Below are positions 13,290 through 27,100 of a DNA stretch of 64,000 nucleotides, one piece after another (position 1 is the stretch's first letter; every line of letters begins with the position of its first letter). The stretch is from Acanthosoma haemorrhoidale (Eukaryota > Arthropoda > Insecta > Hemiptera > Acanthosomatidae): positions 36,695,288-36,759,287 of the forward strand of contig OV884015.1 of assembly GCA_930367205.1 (NCBI GenBank), given 5' to 3'. Both the position numbers and the translations under genes were made by a program. Below the pieces are notes generated by a model. It saw only the letters and a program-made list of their open reading frames with translations. It did no database searches and had not been told where the DNA came from.

Positions 13290-16200
13290 AAAGGGTCATT
13301 ATCAAATGTGTTTAGCTGCAGCTATAATGTCTTTCTCTAGAAAAACAATTAGAGCATAACATGTTTAACTACAGCAATTCTTAACATCAATCCTTACTTA
13401 TCCTTCTATAACAGTACTCGGTGAAGTTTAAAATAAAGAGCGTAAGCGAAGAAAAATGATAATTATGTTTTTAAATCTATTGTTTGTATTACGTTACTTT
13501 TAAACACTCAAAATGTGTATATATACAACATATATATCTTTCATGTTCTCAATTGTCATATATATAAATCTTGTTCGTAGATGATATATCGTCAATAAAA
13601 AGAGTCTTCTGGAGAGACTGAAGCTTTATCAACCCAAGATACAAATACACGTATGTAAATGTCTCTTTTTAAATATTAATACTTTCGAAAATTAAATTAT
13701 AAATGTTTTAATATAGCCACACAAACTAATTTGTCCTCGAATGAGTTGACTCGCCATTTTTCCTCAGTAGATCTAACATTTTTTTTTTTTGCGACAATAA
13801 TTTTTTACGTCAATTATCAACAGTTATGTCTTGTAATAGCCAAAATAATCACGAAAAACTAAGAACGTTTGTTACATCTACATACTTCAGCGTTCTACTG
13901 TAGATCGATTTCGTTGTCTCGTATCAGAATACAGAAATCATAAGTTAGGTACCGAAAGCGTAAGGCGAAAGCGCATTGGCGTAATATAAAACTCTATGGA
14001 GAGACAAGACATTTTATTTCTTAAATTTATAACTCCACAACAAGCACTAACATGTAAAATCAAGGGAGGTAAAAGTTAAGAAATAATATCGAGAGATTTC
14101 AGCCGTCAATGACCAATGCGGTACAGATTTGGCTTTGTTTAGTCAAAGATTTCTAGTCTAACTACTCTGATAAAATCACGGAAGCCTATTTGATTTTATG
14201 TAACTACTCTTCTTTTAGATGTCCTGCCCGTTTAAAAAAAAACAAAATCATTCGATAGCTAGCTGGTGAATCCGTATCAAGATAATTTGTATATGAATAA
14301 CGGACCGAAGAAACAAAATACAGATGTAAAATATTTTTAAGCAGGGTACACAACTTTCGTTTTTAGTGCCACGTAAATCGCCTGAATACAAATTTCCAAG
14401 GAAATAACAAAAAATTATTTTTTGTCTCAAACAGGGAGAGATCTGGAGACCTATTAACGACGCCAGCCAGGTGCCCGTAAAACCATTAAAAACGGAGTTA
14501 TAAAATAAAACGTTTTACGATTTTGTATTCATTTCATAACTATTTTTGCTATTTATACATTAAACCTATATGCTGTTGACAGATTAAAAAAAAAAAACCC
14601 AAACTATGAAATGTGGGTAATACAACATTGGATTGGACAAAATTTAGACGAGTTTTGAAGAATAAAAGATAAAAAATGTTGCTCCCCCAGCAATTTCATT
14701 GAAATCGGCGACCCATGGAGTTTCCCCTTGTGAGACAATAACTAAGAAAAGTCTTCTTAAAATGAATACATATGTTTTTTTTAATTTGTTATTATATGTT
14801 GGACCAGCCCATCTTATATAATGAGATATTTAACGAAGCGTGAGATAGGTCAGCGTACCATAAAGGAACTTGATTGTCTTGTCAATTTGGGTTGTGGTAT
14901 GAATGAAATGAAAAAAAAAAATCTTTATCCCCTATGAATTACAAAAATTACAAAACAAAGGAAAATACTAGCTGAAAAATTACATAATCAAATAATATCA
15001 CAATATTAGACTATATACCTATGTATATGGTGGATAAAGAAGAAACCTATACCATAATAATAAATAAACAACATGCATAAAGAATCAAAGGGGATACCAA
15101 TCGTGCTGAAGTTGGGATAATTACTGTAGGAAAATGAAAAAGAAAGAGCTCATGGATAAATTGAAGATTTTAGGAAAGAATGATGAAAGGAATCAAATCT
15201 ATGGAATGGGAAATACAGGTTGTTGGATCTGATATTAACAGTATTGAATTGGAGATGGTTGTAAAGGTAAGGGGACTTTTAAGTCATAAAGGTACAATAG
15301 AAGAGGAATCCAGGGGGCTACTGGTAATGTGCTGAATGGTACAACTATCACAACTCAGTGTAGTGCAGCGAAATGTTGCAGCCCCTAGGGATTCATCAGG
15401 CATTTTAGTCGAGCTTCAAGATCCTCAGAGAAGCTACCTTACACCATTTATCCATAGTCAAAAAAGGGGAAGACCAGAGTGGAGTCCAGGCATTGGCATG
15501 TTTGGTACATGAGAAGATGCTAGAAATTATTAGGCAGCTTGAGGGTGGGGATAGTTGGGCGGGTGATTTGGGGTATGTGGCCATTCCAGGATATGATCAA
15601 ATCTAAGTTTTGACTGAGGTAAAATTGTTTGTATTATATGATATTGTAACAGGAATTGATTGTGAGATTAGGAATGTTATTTAGGGTTTAGAAGAGGGGA
15701 TATGAGCCAATTATAATTGCCTTGCGATTTAACTGCATTTAATTGAAATTTATGTTGAGAGGCTCAGGTTCCTAATTCGGTTCAGGTCATCAATAGAGAG
15801 GAGGACTGGAAGGAAAGGATAGGTAGATTAAAGTGTCATCGACCACTTTTATGACTTGGGAGATAAACAGATCTCACTATTATTAATGATAGGACTTAGT
15901 TATTACTGAGCCAAATGACAGTTCCCCAAATAGAATATAAGTAGAGGAGGTAATTTAAGTCGGTCAGGTACTTTTTGGCATTTCCCAAAGGGTCCATTGA
16001 GATAATTAAAGATTTAACAATGCATAAGCAGTCTCTAATTTTCACCCTAAGAGAATGTAGGAAACTCTTCTTAATAGGAAAAGCCAGAAAGAAAGGTACA
16101 ACAGGAAATGCCAGAAAAAACAAAGGTGGCGAGAGCCAGCAGTCTTTGATATTGGCTTCTAATTGAACCTTGCTTAGAAAAAAATGCTGGATAAAGGAAC

Positions 16201-17493
16201 AGAGATTTCACCTCATGGATATGGGTCCCTAGGAACTGGAACATTTTGGTGTACATAACCAAGTTGCGATGGTTGTACCCTTCACCCCGTGAGACTGCAT
16301 AAGTTTACACCGGTACACTATAAAGGTTAATTAATTTCATTGAAAATTATTATACATTGACTGTAGGTTGCATTATATAGAGCCAATTAGTTTTAGTTCG
16401 CCAATAATGACCAATGGGCTGATAGTAAAATTGGTTCATTATTTGGTAAATATATTAAAACCAGGATGCGAATACTGTATGTGGGTTAAGTTTATTCATC
16501 AACAACAATATCTCCCCACAAATCGGTATTTTATTACACACACTAGCGCTTTCAACAGTTGTTGATGAATAAATTAACAATAATAAATATTCAAATAATT
16601 TTTGGTAGTTTTATAAAGCATTCGGCTTCTCGAACAGGGATATCATACGGAGATAAGACTAAAGACAAATTGGTCTTTATGTTTCAAGATAGTTGATTAA
16701 GAAAATACAACTATTCTGCTAGATAATTGGGAGAGCAAGATATTATTTTGCGGTGGCAATCACAGAATAAGCCCTGCCAACAATCTCCTTTGAAATGGAT
16801 TTTAGCCTGTAAATAACATCACTTAACAAAAGTTTAACGAAAGAATTATATCCATAATATAGGCTAAGTATAACAAGAGTAAAAAAACAAATACCAGCTT
16901 TAAAATTATTTATTACTGAAATGTTATGTACAAGAGTGGTATAAACAAATAATATAAATATATACAAAAACAATATGTTACCAACTTATATTGTATGGCA
17001 AGATCTTCTATTAAATTGTGGAATATAAATATTAAAATACATACATCTAAAGTAACATGATGATTCGCCATAACTTGGAGCTGGGTTACAGAATTAAAAA
17101 ATAAATCTACCATCTTCTAACCCATTACTATAAAATGTACTATATTGATATTAATACTAATAAAACTTCAATTCTTAGTGACAGTAATACTCATGTTATT
17201 AAAAGAATCACATGTACATTAATAAAAAATAAATGCAAATTTTAATTCCGAAAATAAAGTTCATTCAACTTTTTTTTTATTGCTATACAATTAAAGTATA
17301 ACAAAAAATTAAAATTTGTATTCTAAGAGTAACATTTTTTTTCTAATAATAATCATTGCTTAAATAATATATGTAATCTACATATATACACTGTATTTAT
17401 AATTAATAAATTTTTAATTTAAGGATGAAAAGAATGAGATAGCAACAGGACATCGGTCATGAAGTCCTTGGTAATGTAAGCTTGTTGCTCTTG
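13290..17493. other. Gene-free AT-rich stretch downstream of Sly1
   Basis: No gene recognised. Positions 15110-15900 are GA-rich on the plus strand and read as a stop-riddled frame with no family signature; an old decayed element is possible. Positions 16700-17400 are very AT-rich and include the probable 3' UTR region of Sly1. Confidence 0.4.
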
Positions 17494-20400
17494 TCAGTGC
17501 ATTTCCTTTCCGAGGAGGGATAGCTGAAAAACAAAAACATATTTCATAAAAAAAGATAACTTCATAACATTACTGGAAGGATTTCAAATTGCGTAGGAAA
17601 CCAAGATGACTTTAAATATGTATACAATTGATTCATGAATGATAGATACATAATATGCACTTCTGAAGATATGATCGTGGAATTTACCTATAATTAATTA
17701 TCTGAGAAGTATTTTGTAATGATATTTTATAGGAAAATTTAAGTCTAAAATAAATGTAATCTCAATGATTAAACAACAATTTGAAACCAAAGTTAACATT
17801 TTTTCATTTATATTTAAAAAAAGGAGTGAAGTTTCAGAGCTAACAGAACCTTAAGTAACAAGAACCCAGAGTAACAAGAAGTTTCATTAAACAGCCACAT
17901 CTATTTAAGAATTGAAACTTGCTAGGCATTATATGGATGAAACTAGTACATACCATACAAATAATTATATTTAATTAAATAAGACAAGTGAATTTGAAAA
18001 ATAAAAAAAATTTGATGAAAAAAAAATGTTGGTCATTGACCTGAATCTCTGCTTCAAAAAAATCCAACGGAAGCCAATGTAATGATGTAGCCAGTATATG
18101 AGTATAGCGAATTTTTATGGAACAATTAATCATGAGAAGTAATTGGTACTTAAGTTCCTATCATTATAAGTTAACAACACAATTCTTAGTGGATTCAAAC
18201 ATTCACTATATTTTAACTTTTAATTTTAAACATTTTCATAAAATGCATAAGCCCCTAAAATCCCTGATTAGTAATTAAATTTGTTGATCAGAAAAATATA
18301 TTTAGCATTAGTGGTTTTTATAATTTCTTAACATAATTTTTTTTAAATCAGTGTAATTTACATGTATATTTCCTTTTATTATTTAAATGAATCATTAAAT
18401 TAAGTGTAATACATAACAACATCTTTTCTTTATAAAAATTGACTTACTTGTTTCAAAAACTGTTTTGAGTTGGTCAGTGTAGTAGAGCCATAAACAATTC
18501 TTTTCAATGGTCCACTTCCAGCTCCTGATTTACTCTGAAATTTTCGTGAATCTTTATTAGTTAAATTTTATTGGTGAAGTGCAACAATATACACTCACAA
18601 GGAGAAACCACTATCTTCAAAAATTTGGTCCAGTCTATAAAAAAAACCATGCACTCAAAAACCCTAAAAAAACTAAATTGATTTTCTATTGTGCAAATGA
18701 TCAGCAAAATATTGGCAAACGCTCAGTCAAGTCCATCAAAATGAAACATGCTATTAATGGGCAGCTTCTGCATAGAATAATGGGAGCAAGCTCTTTCCAT
18801 ATCATGGAATGATGTTAAATAATGATGAGATAATCGAAACAACTGATGACTTACAGCTATTTCTGAAAGATATTCCGATTTTCCTGGGGGGGGGGGGGGT
18901 GAAGTGAATGAAAAAGAATTACAAGTTCGGAGGGTAGAATTTATGAGGTATAAATTCTTTCAGGACTTTCAGCAACTAACATAGATCATGCAAATGTAAA
19001 AACCATTATTATATACATTTCAGAGGGTTTCTTTGATATAAATTGCATTACATTATATTGAAGAAAGAGAGGGGTTATTTCTAACCAATAAATTGTTAAT
19101 TTAAATATGGAAAATACAACAATAGAATACCAGTTTGAAAAAAATATCTAATTATTTTCCTAAATAATAAAATTAGAAACAAATTGTCATTAAAGGGTCA
19201 AAATTAATTTGTTACAGTAGTGAGTGTATGTAATTTCTTTGCTTTTCTGAAATGTGGTCAGCCAATTTCAATTTTTTATCTATCCATCTTCTTAAAAATA
19301 TAGAAATATTCTTATATCTTCCCTCAATTGGTTTTATGCATTCTGGATACAAAATCCTGAGTCTTCCTTTATAGCGGTGTCCTTTATAGGATATGTAATA
19401 AAATATAAAAATAAACTTTGGGACTATAACTTCTAAGAACAATGCCTCACAAATAAATAAAATAACTGAATTACTCGTAATAATAATTGCTCATTCCAGA
19501 AGAGGTTTGCCCATGATGTTTAGCTTCCTGGTCGGGAAAACTGGCACAGAAACAACTTGAAATGTTAAAAGTGGCCTAGAACAATGACAACCTAGAACTA
19601 AGGGAAAAACTCAAGTATTTCAGTGGTTTCCCCATTTTAAAAGTGGGGAAATGTCAATTAATAATCAACCTCAAGATGTCCTTCGACGGCCCAAACCAAC
19701 GAGAAATGTCTAAAAAATCATGAAAATGTCTTGGAAGATCGACGATGGATCATCGAAGAAGGTGTAAAGAAATCCAGTGACAGTTCAGTAAAGCAAATTT
19801 GAAAAGAAGATTTGGGGATGTGGTGGGTGGCTGCAAAATTTGTTCAACTGATAACAGCAAAAACAAGGTCACTTGGAAGGATGATCTGTTTTGAAGGAAG
19901 AGTTCCTAAAAGACCCAAACTTTTTTTCCAAGGTCATCACAGGTGATGAATCATGGTGCTATGGATATGATCCTGAAACTAAGCAACGAACAAGCCAATG
20001 GAAGACTCCAAGTCAGGCGAGATGAAACATTAAGATGATGCTCATTTGTTTTTTAATGTGAGAGGAGTTGTCCATTCAGAGTTTGTTCCCTTGGGTCAGA
20101 CAGTTAACCAGGCTTTTTACTTGGAAGTTTTGAAAAGATTGCGCAACAGTTGGTGGAGGAAAAGGCCAGATTTGTGGCAGTTGGGAGACTGGTTTTTCAA
20201 CCACGACAATGCTCCCTCTCACACAGCCCTCACCCTCTCTTTGCACCGATTATTACCAAAAATGTTACGACCACTGTGCTCCATTCTGCCTATTCACCCG
20301 ATCTAGCCCCCTGTGACTTCTTTTTATTCCCCCGAATAAAAAGGGACATGAAAGGAAAGTATTGTGCGCACATTGACGAACTAAAGGCAAAAAACGATGG

Positions 20401-22005
20401 AGGCGTTGTCTAGAATCACAAAAGAAGAATTTCAAAAATGTTTTGAACAGTTGAATAAAATATTGACCAAGTGTATTGGCTCTTTGAAGGAGATTAAAAG
20501 TATTTTGTAAACAAATTAATTTTTTTTTTTTTTTTTTTTTCCCCTAAGCTCTCAAACTTGTAAAAATAGGAATGTGGGAAAAATAAGGAAAATTATTTTT
20601 GGCTGGAAAGTGCCTTTCACTAAGGGGAGACCCCTATTTGAAGGATGTATGAGAAGGATATGGGGTGTGGAATGCCTAGAAAGGCGGATGGAGTCAGGAA
20701 GGTAGTGAGAGTCTACCAAGGATTGAGCCTAGGGGTGCCTAGGCGATGGTTTGTTGTAGGCCAGGCGAAGCCTGGCCGGCCGCCCCGCCAGGGGCCTGAA
20801 TGAGTCGGCCTACTCGGCCGGAAGATCAACCCTGCTTACACAGGTAGATGGGGTAATGTGGCATCGGTTGAGTCGGCCGGGAGATCGGCCTCGATCTCTC
20901 GGCTGGGTGTAGGTCCGTCAGTCCTCTGGTTCTATGATGTCTTTCATTCGCCAAGCTTCGGCGGTCCAGCAGTGCTTCCATCTGACGGGCATTGGTGGTG
21001 GCTGAAGGTCGGAGAATAGTGGGTTATGGCTATGTCTTAGGGAGTCAAAAAATTTGATGTGCCTTCTCTTGATAAAATCTTGGATAGTGAGCACTTCGAA
21101 TTTTTTGTGGATTTCGTCGGCCTTCATTCGGTCGAAAGGGGTGTGTTTGAGGGAGGTGCGGAGAACTCTATTCTGAAATTGCTGGAGCTTTAGGAGAGTG
21201 TTGGGAGTCAAATACTTGTAGAGAGGGGTTCCATACTTTGTAAATCAAACAAATTAAATAAATCACGTTATACAAATATATTTATCACTACTTACATAGA
21301 AATTGGGATTCTACAGTATAAAATATACTTTAAAGTAATCGTAATTGCTTACTATTAACCAGTTTTTATAAAATCATTATTAACTAGTTAACTAATTTTT
21401 TTGTGAAGCTATTTTTAAATTGTTATTAAAATAACACTAATTAAAACAAAACAATTTCTGCTACGAAAACCTGCATTTCCGCACCTAGTAATTAGAAAAG
21501 AAATAATTCTTAATACTCATTTTGTACTGTGGACTGCAGTATGATGTCTATAGTAAAATAACAACTATTACTGAAGAAATAACAACTCTTTTCTTTTGTC
21601 TCCCCACAATTTTTATTTTATTTAAAATGCTTTTGACAACTCACAAAAATCTGAGTTAGCAGAGTGAGTCTACCTCAACTGTTTTCAATCTCTGAGTGAT
21701 TAAGTTGTTTTAAATAAAATAAAAATTGTAAGAGATGAAAGAAAAGAGTTGTTATTTCACTAATTATTAGTACCTTTGCGTAGTCAGCAAGATTTTGGTA
21801 TTCAATATAGTTCCCACCGCCAACAACAAAAACAATTGCTTCGTTGGCACTTGTTTTGTTTCGCCCTGGATCAGTTGCTCTGAGCTGTTTAGGATCGAAG
21901 TATCTGTAATCATCACATCCCTTCATTTCCATAAGCTGGTCAACTATCCTCGTCACAGGAAGATTCTAAAAATCAGAAAATTTATAACAAGTTAATGTGT
22001 TAATC

Positions 22006-22040
<35 letters not shown>

Positions 22041-24068
22041 AAAACTAACATGCTTCTTTACAACCAGATTTTTTACTCCTTCCATTACAAATGATGATCC
22101 CTTAGAAACAAGTTTGGAAAACATACTGACTGTCTTAGTGCCACCTCCGGTATACTCACTTGGCATTGCAGCCATTTTAGCGTAGGCCCTGTAATAAAAA
22201 AATAAAATAAAAAACTACTTTAAGGGTATAGTTTCAAAAATAAAATAATATATTGGAACTGTGCCGGTTTAAACTGAGAAAAATAACGACACCAATACTC
22301 TGCTTTTATAACCTCAACAAAACATAATAATATAAAATATGTAACATTACAAAATAGTATGTGGGCCGAATCCGACGAAGAAGAGGAAGAAAGCTTCTCT
22401 GAACATTTTTGGACAGCCTTTCAACCACACAATAACATTGCTGATTACAAACATAATGACTGCATACGATGTTTCCTGTCTTCATCACTACTGTATCCTA
22501 CTCCTAAAGTCTTCCCTCCAAAAAAAGTAAGGAAAGAAAATTCAGATAGAAGACTAAAAAGGCTCCAGGACATGACTTTATTACTGTTGAAATCCTCAGA
22601 CAGTTAGTAATCTAGGTAAGGACTAACATATACAAAGCAATATTTGACAAACTTACATCTCTAAGCTTTGAAAAACATCTATAATATAAATAATTTTTGC
22701 TGTGATGATTGTTGCTTACATAAATAAACAAGACAATACAGACCAATTAGTTTATTACTGACACTAACGAACTTCCCTTCACGCAAGCTTGAATGAAGTT
22801 AAACAAATGTTGAATCACATTAAATCAACAGAAATTGTGACAAATCACATTTACACTCCCACACCAATTTATCCTACAAACAAACAGTCTTGCGTTCTAC
22901 TGCAACAAACATCTAACTTGGCTAACACATATAAGAAAAACAAAATCAGTACTAAAAGAAAATTTGGACTTCTCAAAATCATTATCTACTATCACTGGAC
23001 AATAAACAGCAACCGTAAGAGCAATGTGAACATTCCAACCAAAAATCTAGGGTTCTGCTTCCAACACCAGATATTTCAAATTTACAGTAATCTCAATATA
23101 TAATACTTCATAATATTACTGATACCCTCATCCACATTTCAAAAAGAACTCTACAAAATGATCTACATACACAGAATTCAGATTCTATCACAGAATGTTA
23201 TACTGAATTCTACAGTACACACAACCCTCTCATACAGTCACTCTCTCATCTGCCACACTGATCGTGAGCCCCACATTGGTAGAGGGATATAACACCATCA
23301 AAGTATGTCATCAGATAATTAGAAGATTCATTACTGTCGCTAATACCAGTAGTGCATGTGCTCGTAATTTTTATTGTATGAATAGAAAAATAAATATACA
23401 TAAGAGCAAGGTTTCAATCCTAAGTATTAAACCAAAGAGGAAAATAATTTTTAATTCACTCACTTCCACCTCTTGATGTAATTTAAAGCATCCAAATCAC
23501 AGCCAACCGTTTGAAGAGCTTGGGAGTACTTATTCAGGTCAGACTGTAAATTAACAAAAAATAAAATAAATAACAATGCCATACAATGTGAAAAAGGTTA
23601 AATTTATTTGAGTTTGATGAAGCCCTAACTCACATAATTTTTTTAAAAATACAAGCAAAATATAAACAGATATTCATTAAAAAATAGTCTGCTCTCTCTT
23701 TCTGACAACTTACTCGTTTATTACAACAAACGAGTTTAAAGGAAAATAACAAATACATAAAATCAAAACTTTAGTTCCATAAAATTTCTTTGCATGATGA
23801 AAAAATAACAAGGGGGGATTTGAGACTGATATATGTTTAAATTACCTCGAAAACACATCTTTTGCCACCACGATTAACATAATTTTCAGAAAAAATTGTC
23901 CAATCTCTTTAATCATCAATTTCAATACAACAGCACTCTTGGAATTACATTATGATATTTTCAAGTGATAGCCAAACAGACAAGTTGACAAAATAATAAT
24001 TAAGCATAAAAAGAATGAAAAATAACAGTGAAGATTATAAAACTAGCCCAGCTTTATCAATATGAAGA

Positions 24069-24110
<42 letters not shown>

Positions 24111-27100
24111 TAAATGCCTTAATAGAATCTAAAATCAACTAATATTATGATGATAATACGAACTCATTAAGATTGAAATAAAATAATAATAAATACATTA
24201 TTTAAATGAGAGCCTAATTTACTTACCTCGGGGATTAGGTCGGTGCAGATGTAATAAATTAAGAATAATCTCATTTTGTCATCGGGCGTGCCTGTTTCTG
24301 TGTCGGTTAAAATGTCATACAGTGGCTTATCTAAAGTAGTTCCAGCCATAACTTTTTCTTCATACTCAAATAGGGTATCCAGTCTCCGGAGCTTAATAGA
24401 ATTTAGAACAGCTGTAAACAAAATGAAAAATCTGTGAAAATATTTACCAATTGAACACAACAGGTTATAATAAATAAACAAGATATCAATTGGAAGTTTT
24501 TACTACTATAAGTAGAGGGGGTCATTTTATGGTTAAGATGTTACCTTTACTAGGTCTGCACAATAGTTATCCCTTAATAGTTCGGAGATCCGCAATGAGA
24601 GAATCAGAACCATAATAAAGAGAAATATCATCATTACTGCAACTTCAGGAGTACTTAGATCAGCAAGATGTAAACAAATCAAGAAATCATAAGTTCGATT
24701 CCCAGTAATGGAATTTATTTTGTCTACATATTGACTTTGGAGAGTACCAAAGAAGGGACTTTTGACCTCAACAATGACAAAGAGTTAGTTAATTAGAAAA
24801 CAAAATATCTTGTCAAAGCTGGTCATAACCCTGTAATAGGAACATTAACAAGTAGACCACTGCCTATTACAAATTATTGACTAATTTATAAATAAGAGAG
24901 TTGCTTAAAACACAAAGAGAGAATTAAAATTATCAATTTAAATTAAACAAGTATGTGTTAATAATTACCAGTGGCAATTGTAGTATGCATATCAATAAGT
25001 CTTTTTTTTTCTAACAACTGTGGCAAAGAGTTAACAGCAGAGGTCAATTTTGCTGTGTTGTCTGTCATCATAGAAAATGCAGCATCACTTTCATTATCCA
25101 ACCCCTGGAAAATTTAATGAAATCACTAACACTGAAAATATATGTTGAATAAAAGTAATGTTCATAAATGTAATTTAAAGGAAAATTATACAGGAGTACT
25201 AAAATTCAGACTAGTTTAATTCAAATAAAAGGTCTAATGCGGTCAACAATGGTTGAGAGATATGTGAAAGTGAGAAATTTCTATCACCACAGTCTTCAAA
25301 GGTTTGGTTTAAAAGATTTAAGCTAATTACATCATTTAACGCCAAACTTGTAAGCATGAGCAATCATAATAAAACTTGAATGAACTGTTCTCAACTGTAA
25401 TACAGGATTCTACAACCTAGATTCAATAATATGGGGTTATTGTTTTGAGACCACAAGATTTCTTCACCTCAATTTTTCCACACACGCTCAAGTCATCTGT
25501 AATGAATTATTTTTTGGAAAAGTATTTTTTATTATCATAGGGCAACAACAAAGTTTTGGGCCCAGAAAATTTCCGACAACTGCAACAAATGAAGTCTAGG
25601 CTTTTCGCTCAGCCTCATTCATCGAATTTACAAAGGCAGGATCCTTAATGAGTTGTCTTATTTGTAGGCTGTCAAATATTCCTGCTTTAATTTTTTCCGT
25701 ACTCAACTGAGGAATTTTTCCCCTGACACATGCAAAGCACGATTCAAGAGCCTTTACAAACTGAAAACCCTGAAGGTTTATATACAGTGGAGGAAAAATG
25801 ATTTTCTCTCGTTCAACTAAGGGGTCATTAATGACATTCTTTTCCCCAATGTCCAAGTTTTGTCTCCAAGGCCACTCTTTTCTAACCCAGTGGTGTGTTT
25901 TGCCTCTGCTATCCCAGAGGCACAAGAAGCCACCAAATCATGCATTGATGTTCATGAAACTTTATCTTCTCCAAGACCAAAGCTATGGTGTTATATCCTG
26001 TTTTTCATTTTCGTTGAGTGAGAAATTGGTATTGAACCATATTTATTCCCATTGTGTAGGAGGACACATTTCAAACTTTGTTTTGAGCTGTCAATAAATA
26101 GGCTCTAATCATCTGGAAAATAGTCAGGAAGACCCGTTTTTTCCAGGAGTCCTCTAATTCATGACAAAATACAAGATTGTCTTCTTGAGAGAAGATGAGT
26201 AGCAGACTGACAATAGAGCAAATGTACAGGAACCAACCCTTGTATATGTGATTTAGACCTGCATAAAATGGAGTTAAAACAGCACATTTCATGTAGAACT
26301 GCACATTAAAAAAACCCTCTAATCTAAAAAAAAGTAGGTTCATATTTAGATTCAGCGCCCCAAATATAACTAAAATCAATTCTAAAATCCTAGCCACAAA
26401 AAAAAAATGTTTTTCTTGTAAGCCTGTGTAATCAATTAGTTCCCTTCTCCTTTTTGTATTGTTGCTTTATATTTACAAATTAAACCAATTTCAGCTTTGA
26501 TATAAATTTCAAAACACAATTCCCGCTGTAGGAAAATATTTGGTTAAAATTAAAAATATATTTAACAATTTACCATTGATGCTTTGAGCCTTTTTACTTC
26601 ATCTTCTGAAGCCCTATACTCTTCTAGTTCTTCCTGAATAGCTTCTGCTACATTTGGAAATGGACTGAAATAAAACAACTACCTAATTAATGTTCAACAA
26701 CAAAAACTAGAAATTATCAGCAGATTATTTTTTTTTTGTATAAAACATAACATAAAGTAATTAAGACTAGACAAAAAAACAAATTGCTAATTAATTTAAT
26801 AAATAAATAATATATTTAATTTTAATTACAGTAAAATCAAAACTACCACTGTTGCAATAAATAAAAGTTACACTCCATGCCATGACAAGGTTTAGCGAAG
26901 GAATATATGAAACACCCATCACTGGTTACCTGTTAGCATTTTGAAAAAACAATTCACAACAAAAAAACAACATTGCTAGGCAATGAATCATTAGTTGTTC
27001 AATTCGATAAAAAATATTTGGTTTGTGAAAAAAAAAGAAAATTTTAAGTGGAAAAACTTCATCAAAAGTTATACACAAATAACATGATTTTATTTAATTT

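Noticed and set aside
15110..15900. GA-rich stretch that looked like a decayed coding element
   Set aside because: All frames are stop-rich and no known protein motif could be read; left unassigned.
18886..18899. G14 tract as a G-quadruplex
   Set aside because: It is a single homopolymer without separated G runs; more simply replication slippage or an assembly-sensitive tract.
22789..23103. 104-codon open frame in Sly1 intron 11
   Set aside because: Composition (Asn, Lys, Ile, Thr) is what AT-rich DNA gives by chance; no motif and no relation to the frame at 22359.
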